Source: Sporichthya brevicatena (GTDB taxonomy: Bacteria; Actinomycetota; Actinomycetes; Sporichthyales; Sporichthyaceae). From it: 64,000 nucleotides of DNA. Position numbers and translations under genes: made by a program. The notes under the pieces are model-generated. The model searched no databases, was not told the origin of the DNA, and saw nothing but the letters and a program-made list of their open reading frames with translations. Positions 59,064 to 64,000 of this stretch are shown here, piece by piece (position 1 is the stretch's first letter; every line of letters starts with the position of its first letter). Where the stretch lies: assembly GCF_039525035.1 (NCBI RefSeq), contig NZ_BAAAHE010000008.1, positions 198,625 through 262,624 on the forward strand, written 5' to 3'.

Positions 59064-59289
59064 TGACGTTAAGGATGACGTTAAGACTGCGGGGCCCACG
59101 GGGGATCGCGCGGGCGGTGGGGCTCGAACGGATGCTGCCGTACGCTGGCGAGGGCGACTGCGGTACTTGGCGGCCGCCTTGTAATCGAAAGGTTGCCGGT
59201 TCAAGTCCGGCCGCCGGCTCTTCTGACCTGCGGAAACGTGCGGTCCTAGCCGTTTTACGACATCAATGACGTTAAGGCGCGTAACGTCA
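59064..59289 (+). repeat. att-like copy 4: tRNA-Thr 3' fragment with arm repeats
   Basis: Core 59178-59219 is identical to tRNA-Thr 3417-3458. Left arms TGACGTTAA are at 59064-59072 and 59076-59084 (12-bp period, as in copies 2 and 3), the right arm at 59267-59275, and an inverted arm-like TAACGTCA follows near 59282-59289. Homology to copy 2 continues about 120 bases past the core, so this site also has a right arm. No abiE remnant follows. The stretch 58932-59508 holds no gene that I can support. Confidence 0.78.
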
Positions 59290-59508
59290 TCATCGAGTGG
59301 TCCGGTCCACTCCAGCCGCCTGTGCACGACTCTGCTCGCGGGGAGAGGCTCGCCCACGTCGTGTGCGAAACCTGGTCGGTGAGTTACGTGGTAGCCGACG
59401 GGTTGTGGCCGGCGAAGTCGTCGAGCTCGTCTAAGCTCCAGCCGTTCCGCCGGGGTTACCTCTCGGCCCCCAACCCCTAGAACTGCAGGTAAGTAGCCGT
59501 CCGACAGC

Positions 59509-59823
59509 TCACAACCGCAAGCTCGTCTCAGCTGCGTGCGGACGTGGGCTCATGACAAGGCCCTTCTGTCTTTCCGCGGGAACGTAGGTGAATCGCTCCC
59601 AGCGCTCCGAAACGGCGCGCACAAGGCGTCCCGGCTTTAGCGCCAGGATTGGTGACGTCGGGGCAGAGACCAGGAGGCCGCCGATGCCCAGGTCCCGGCC
59701 TTCGTCCTTGACTTGGTTGGCCAGCACTGCGACGGACGACAAGGCGCGGCGGATGCTGTCTCGTGAGCTGTGGTGCCAGTCGTCGGACAAGATTGCCTGC
59801 CAGCTGGTGGTCAGGCGCTCCAC
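59509..59823 (-). CDS. Small hypothetical or remnant reading frame
   Basis: A 104-residue frame starting at GTG 59823 (RLTTSWQAILSDDWHHSSRD near the N-terminus). The frame stays open upstream to about 59975 without an ATG, so this may be the C-terminal end of a gene truncated when the adjacent att element inserted. No family recognised and no Shine-Dalgarno seen. Protein-like composition is the only support. Confidence 0.3.
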   Translation of the reverse strand: MERLTTSWQAILSDDWHHSSRDSIRRALSSVAVLANQVKDEGRDLGIGGLLVSAPTSPILALKPGRLVRAVSERWERFTYVPAERQKGLVMSPRPHAAETSLRL

Positions 59824-60136
59824 ATCCAGCGAACGCCGCCCTCGTCCGGGGGCGGTGAGCAGGAATTCGGCTCCCGCGCTCAGCGCGTGGCTACGAGACA
59901 GCCGGGCTGGAGACGGAACCGGTCGAAGAAGCGGTGCAGTACCTCCTAGCCCGTCCCGAGTACATCGAGCACGTCATCGACGCGCTGCTGGCTGTGTACG
60001 TGTCCATCGAGGCCTACTGGGCATCGGCTTCCGTCAGCAGTACTCAACTTCGGCGAGTGCGGTCGGTGCTGCTCACCTGATCCGTCCTGCGCGCGCACCC
60101 TCCGCAGTGTCAGGTGCACGGATGTTCTCAGGAGGC
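59824..60136. other. Gene-poor stretch between remnant frame and AtuA gene
   Basis: Apart from the open upstream extension of the frame at 59509-59823 on the minus strand (to about 59975), no start, RNA gene, repeat or convincing hairpin was seen in these 313 bases. Confidence 0.4.
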
Positions 60137-61954
60137 TCAGCCGGCGGTGGTCACCAGCGCGGCGGGGACGGTGACCTCCATGGAGAGCAGGTACTGGGAG
60201 AAGGTCTTGCCCTGGGCGTCGAAGCGCAGGGAGTTCGCGCCGCCGCCGCCGAGGCTCTCGTGGAGCAAGAAGTTCAGGGCGAGCAGGTTGGGCAGTTCGA
60301 AACGCTCGACCTCGCCGTAGCAGATGTCCTTGAACTGCTGCTTGACGACCTCGCTGGTGATGTTCGCCTGAATCCAGTGGTAGATCTCGGGGCTGCGGGC
60401 GCGGATGCCGACGTTGCCGGTGTCGCCCTTGTCCCCGGAGCGCCCGATGCACAGCTGCATCAGCGGGACGGTCACGGTCTCCCCCTCTGCCACCGGCTGG
60501 GCGTCGTCGGCCGGGGTGGGCTTGGCGAGCGGGGCCGGTGGGACGCGGACGTCGGTGTAGGCCGCGGCGGCCGAGGACACCGGCTCGGTGACCCCGTCGA
60601 CCGTCACGGTGGCCTTGACCGCGTCGCGGGCGATCAGCGCGGGCCAGTGGGCGACGACCTCGGCCACGCGCGGGCGGCCCTGGTCGGCCGGGACGGTCAT
60701 GCCGGGCAGGGCCTGGAGCATGATGCCGACGACCATCGGGGCGAAGTGCGCCTCGATCTTGGCCTTGTCGCGGTCGCGGACGCCGAACTGGATCAGGACC
60801 TCACTGGGCTCGGTCGCGGTCAGCGAGGGGTGGGAGGCGTCCCAGCCGATGAACTGGGTCGAGGCCTCCTCGTACAGGTCCTGACCGCCCGCGGCGTGCC
60901 AGAACACCTCGGCGACCTTGTTCGCCTTGCGCAGGGTGTCCGGGCCCGAGAGCAGCAACCGGCCCACGGAGCGGTAGCCGTCGGAGTAGGACACCGCGAC
61001 CTTGAGCAACTCGGGCGGCGGGGCGCCGACGATGCCGGAGACGCGGACCCGGTCCGGGCCCTCCTGGGTCAGCTCGATCGAGTCGAAGCGGGCGACGCAG
61101 TCCGGGGACAGGTACGCCGGGCCCCCCATCTCGTACAGCAGCTGCTCGGAGACCGTGTGCACCGAGACCAGGCCACCGGTGCCGGGGTGCTTGGTCACCA
61201 CGAACTCACCGTTGGGGTAGACCTCGACCAGCGGGTAACCCATGTTGCGGTGGTCCGGGACCAGGTGCCAGTCGGTGAAGTTCCCGCCCGTGCACTGGCA
61301 GCCGCACTCGATGATGTGCCCGGCGACCACACCCGCGGCCAGCTTGTCCCAGTCGTCGCCGGCCCAGCCGAAGCGGTGGATCATCGGGGCCATCGCCACC
61401 GAGGTGTCGGTGACCCGGCCCGCGACGATGACGTTCGCGCCCAGCTCCAGCGCGCGCACGATCGCCGGCGCGCCGATGTAGACGTTCGCCGAGGACACCG
61501 CGTCCCGGATGTCCGACAGCGGCCGGCCGGTCTCCATGTTCGTCAGCGCCTGACCCGCGGCCAGCAGGTCGTCCAGGTCGGAGTACAGGTCGTCCCCGGA
61601 CACCACACCCAGCTTGACCTTGTCCCGGACCCCGAGCTCCTCGGCGAGCTTCTCGACCGCCGCCGCGCACGCGTGCGGGTTCACCCCGCCGGCGTTCGCG
61701 ATGATCGTGACGCCCTTGTCCATGCAGGACACCAGCACGTCCCGCAGCTGGGTCAGGAAGTCCCCGGCGTATCCGAGCTCGGGCTTCTTGGCCTTCTGCT
61801 TCTGCAGAATCGCCATCGTCACCTCGGCCAGGTAGTCCATGACCAGGTAGTCGATCGGACCACCCTCCACCTGACGCCGGGCAGCCGTGGGGTCATCCCC
61901 CCAGAACCCGCCACAGTTGGCGATGACGATGTGATCAGGGACAGCAGAGGTCAC
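60137..61954 (-). CDS. AtuA-family (acyclic terpene utilisation, DUF1446) protein
   Basis: A 605-residue protein. The large N-terminal DUF1446/AtuA domain (about 1-450) begins VIANCGGFWGDDPTAARR and contains TIIANAGGVNPHACAAAVE and AGRVTDTSVAMAPMIHRF. The C-terminal AtuA-like ferredoxin-fold domain (about 495-605) has LCIGRSGDKGDTGNVGIRA. In the acyclic terpene pathway AtuA is required with a geranyl-CoA carboxylase, though its exact reaction is not established. GTG 61954 gives a typical N-terminus. It lies outside the third segment; the gene downstream is not a carboxylase. Confidence 0.88.
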   Translation of the reverse strand: MTSAVPDHIVIANCGGFWGDDPTAARRQVEGGPIDYLVMDYLAEVTMAILQKQKAKKPELGYAGDFLTQLRDVLVSCMDKGVTIIANAGGVNPHACAAAVEKLAEELGVRDKVKLGVVSGDDLYSDLDDLLAAGQALTNMETGRPLSDIRDAVSSANVYIGAPAIVRALELGANVIVAGRVTDTSVAMAPMIHRFGWAGDDWDKLAAGVVAGHIIECGCQCTGGNFTDWHLVPDHRNMGYPLVEVYPNGEFVVTKHPGTGGLVSVHTVSEQLLYEMGGPAYLSPDCVARFDSIELTQEGPDRVRVSGIVGAPPPELLKVAVSYSDGYRSVGRLLLSGPDTLRKANKVAEVFWHAAGGQDLYEEASTQFIGWDASHPSLTATEPSEVLIQFGVRDRDKAKIEAHFAPMVVGIMLQALPGMTVPADQGRPRVAEVVAHWPALIARDAVKATVTVDGVTEPVSSAAAAYTDVRVPPAPLAKPTPADDAQPVAEGETVTVPLMQLCIGRSGDKGDTGNVGIRARSPEIYHWIQANITSEVVKQQFKDICYGEVERFELPNLLALNFLLHESLGGGGANSLRFDAQGKTFSQYLLSMEVTVPAALVTTAG

Positions 61955-62018
61955 GTGAGGTACCGATTCTGTGAGGTCAGGCGGCTCTGCCGCGGTGGAG
62001 AAGCGGGTCGGGGAAGTG

Positions 62019-62819
62019 TCACACGGTGGGCCCGACTGTCTCCTGCTGCTGAGCCACCTCGGCCGCCGAAGCGTGTCCATCGGTCGGGGCCGACGAGCGC
62101 AGGTGCAGCGGAGCTGAGGTCGGTGCGGACTCCTCGCGCTCCTGGTGAGAGATCGCCTTTGCCATCAGGGCGGAGGTCACCACGAGCCAGGCGAAGAACG
62201 ACACGAGCGAGAGCCACCAGCTGAACAGACCGTTCCACGCGAGCGGCCCGTCCTTGAAGTACACGTCGAGACTCGCCGGGCAGTAGAGCAGACCGGTCCA
62301 GAAGCAGAAGTACGCGTACCACCGGGGGAACACGGGTTCCGGCCGCTTGTCCATCAGCACCGCCGCACCGACCACCACGTTCTGCACCGTGATGGCGTAG
62401 ATGATGCCGGTGAACGGCAGCCAGCCCATGTCGTTGAGTTGCTGGATCGCTTCGTCCGACCGCTCCGGACGGAACGCCGCGACCTGGAAGTAGTAGAGGG
62501 CGGGGAAGAACGCGACGGGGAGCCCGGCCCCGAGCGCGAGTTGCGCCCAGGACAGCGGGGTGTGCTTGCCTTCGATGCGCTTCATCTGCGTAGCGAGCGC
62601 TGCAACCCACGGGACGTAGAGAACGAGCGCGTACATGCTGATCAACATGCCCGTGCGAATCGCGTTGGCGTTCTCGCGGTAGCGCTCGGCGACCTCGGCC
62701 GCGCTGTTAGCTGGATTCGGGGGAGGGATGTACTGCGCGATGACTCCGAAGCCGAGGAAGAACAGCACCATGAACGCCACGCCGGACCAAATGCACACAC
62801 GCTGACTGCTCGCGCTCAT
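62019..62819 (-). CDS. Polytopic membrane protein, unknown function
   Basis: A 266-residue protein with about six membrane helices (for example VAFMVLFFLGFGVIAQYI, MLISMYALVLYVPWVAALA, LALGAGLPVAFFPALYYF, IYAITVQNVVVGAAVLM, WWLSLVSFFAWLVVTSALM) and a polar C-terminal tail of about 45 residues. No recognised family. It ends 64 bases before the AtuA start and may share its transcript. ATG 62819 has GGGAGCGTCC upstream, a weak ribosome site. Confidence 0.72.
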   Translation of the reverse strand: MSASSQRVCIWSGVAFMVLFFLGFGVIAQYIPPPNPANSAAEVAERYRENANAIRTGMLISMYALVLYVPWVAALATQMKRIEGKHTPLSWAQLALGAGLPVAFFPALYYFQVAAFRPERSDEAIQQLNDMGWLPFTGIIYAITVQNVVVGAAVLMDKRPEPVFPRWYAYFCFWTGLLYCPASLDVYFKDGPLAWNGLFSWWLSLVSFFAWLVVTSALMAKAISHQEREESAPTSAPLHLRSSAPTDGHASAAEVAQQQETVGPTV

Positions 62820-63063
62820 AGGACGCTCCCTCGCCGTGGTCGGTCGTGCCGTTCTAGCACGCGTGACGATTCAAATCCAGCACAGAATCTGATCGAAACT
62901 AGCTTAGAAAAAAGATGGCTGTACCGGTCAAGCCGCGGCAAAGTGGCCGCGGGCAACCATTGACAGTTCTCTAAACGAAGCCAGAATAGGTGACCTGAGG
63001 CACACGCCTGCCCGAGGCGAAGTGCCGGTGGAACTGCCCGGTTGCCGGAAGTACGAGGGAGTC

Positions 63064-64000
63064 ATGGCCAAGTCCTCCACACTGCGCTGGAGCGCGTTGC
63101 CGATCGTCGGCGTGCTCGGTCTGGGCGCGCTTGCTGTCGGCAGCGGAGAAGCCCGAGCCGGCGTCGACGACATCACATTCGATGCGGTGACCTCGGCCTA
63201 CGGGGTCGAGTTCCGGTTGACCAACCCGTCTATCCCCACGGGTATCGCCATTGAAGGTTCCGGCCCGACGACCCAGGCCAAGTTGAACTCGCTCCCGCAG
63301 GGGACATCGTTCGCCTCGTTCCCCTATCCGGGTGAGGTTGGAGCGACCATCAACGGTCCGGTCCGCGCACTCACCGGCCTCCCTGTGCCGGACTACCCGC
63401 TCTACGTTGCGGCGAACAGCAGTAACGAAGCCCCCGAGGTCGGTCACTATCCGGGCGTCGACCTGACGGCCAGGGTTACCGACAACCTCAGCGAGTCCAA
63501 GGCGACCGCTTTCACGGACTCCGCGGGATACGTCGCCCAGTCCTCGGTCAGCCAGGGCAAGGAAGGCGATGTCATCGCGATCTCGAAGGCCACGCAGAAC
63601 GGCCTGCGGATCGGTGGCATCCTCACCCTGTCGAATGTGCTTTCCACTGCGGAGGTGAGGCTCGACGCGTTCGGCAAACTCACGAAGTCGTCCAGCCTGA
63701 CGGTTGGGAAGTTCAACGCGCCTGCGTTGTCCCTCACGCTGCCGGACTCGTTCCAGCCGCCGAACTCCGCCCCGATCCCGAACCCGTTCAAGGGCCAGGT
63801 CCTCACCTCGCCAGACCTCAGCTACAGCGACGGGAACTTCTTCGTCGCGATCCCGGGCACCGGCTCCCAGAAGTACCCGGTCCCGGAATCCGCTGTGGTG
63901 GATGCCTTCAAGGCCCTCGGCATCGACCTGAGCATTCAGCAGGCGGTTGTGACGGATACGGCGATCACCGCCCCGACGTTGGTAATCAAGTCGGTCCTGC
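63064..64000 (+). CDS. Secreted protein of unknown function (partial, runs off right edge)
   Basis: The visible 312 residues begin with an N-terminal signal (MAKSSTLRWS then ALPIVGVLGLGALAVGSG, cleavage near residue 32). The mature part is a Gly/Ser/Thr-rich beta-type domain. Segment order resembles the secreted protein at 56546 (early LNS, PxYPLYV/PTFPGYV, then an Ala-Thr-rich strand and G-I-L-x-L-x-N-V-x-S against GILDILNVSS), suggesting distant paralogues. GAGGGA (63055-63060) precedes ATG 63064. The C-terminus is outside the window. Confidence 0.72.
   Translation, partial: MAKSSTLRWSALPIVGVLGLGALAVGSGEARAGVDDITFDAVTSAYGVEFRLTNPSIPTGIAIEGSGPTTQAKLNSLPQGTSFASFPYPGEVGATINGPVRALTGLPVPDYPLYVAANSSNEAPEVGHYPGVDLTARVTDNLSESKATAFTDSAGYVAQSSVSQGKEGDVIAISKATQNGLRIGGILTLSNVLSTAEVRLDAFGKLTKSSSLTVGKFNAPALSLTLPDSFQPPNSAPIPNPFKGQVLTSPDLSYSDGNFFVAIPGTGSQKYPVPESAVVDAFKALGIDLSIQQAVVTDTAITAPTLVIKSVL

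Noticed and set aside
3459-59177. A resident integrase, transposase or conjugation gene
   Set aside because: No tyrosine or serine recombinase, DDE transposase, relaxase or FtsK-like protein was recognised among the reading frames, so the segments are called att-bounded but not autonomous.
59588-62224. 878-residue open frame on the plus strand
   Set aside because: It lies antisense to the AtuA gene, has a low-complexity Gly/Val/Asp/Arg-rich product and no motif; the AtuA domains on the other strand are unmistakable.

Overview
This is high-GC actinobacterial DNA: GTG starts are common, genes are packed with 4-base start/stop overlaps, and several families typical of Actinomycetota are present (F420/FMN luciferase-like oxidoreductases, an NDMA-dependent-type alcohol dehydrogenase, paired MaoC hydratases, a LAL-type LuxR regulator, actinobacterial P450s). 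The genus cannot be fixed from the sequence alone.

Layout. Bases 1-3.3 kb are core chromosome: an ArsR-type regulator (partial), cysS, rlmB and a CBS-domain protein. At 3386-3458 lies an intact tRNA-Thr(UGU). From there to about 59.3 kb the window looks like a tandem array of att-bounded accessory segments. The 3' part of the tRNA gene, from the anticodon loop to the discriminator base (42 bp, identical), recurs at 26566, 28382 and 59178. These three copies are flanked by short TGACGTTAA arm-like repeats. No integrase gene was recognised in the window.

Segment 1 (about 3.4-26.6 kb, 23.1 kb) is a catabolic island. It carries two tandem TetR regulators, two amidohydrolases, three SDRs, an LLM oxidoreductase, a HyuB/HyuA-type pair, an enoyl-CoA hydratase homologue, two P450s, an SMP-30 lactonase with an alpha/beta hydrolase, a thiolase with a DUF35 partner, an acyl-CoA synthetase and a di-iron-like protein. 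Its promoters share a TCAAC-N6-GTTGA inverted repeat that often overlaps the -35 box, which suggests repression by the TetR pair.

Segment 2 (26.6-28.4 kb, 1.8 kb) contains only an intact type IV AbiEi/AbiEii toxin-antitoxin pair. Decayed copies of the same genes follow the tRNA and the third att copy.

Segment 3 (28.4-59.2 kb, 30.8 kb) is a second catabolic island: a beta-oxidation cassette (thiolase, two MaoC subunits, SDR); an oxidation route (Baeyer-Villiger monooxygenase, esterase, alcohol and aldehyde dehydrogenases, acyl-CoA synthetase); an ABC solute-binding protein and a LivHM-G-F transporter; and phosphotransfer enzymes (PEP-synthase-like, APH-like, histidine phosphatase). A LAL regulator sits in the middle. 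Several promoters carry a GTAG-N3-CTAC palindrome at a fixed distance from a -10-like element, several of them leaderless. Each island therefore appears to have its own regulatory code.

After 59.3 kb are an AtuA-family gene, a membrane protein and the start of a secreted protein that resembles the secreted protein at the end of the transporter operon. The last att copy still has a right arm, so the array may continue past this window.
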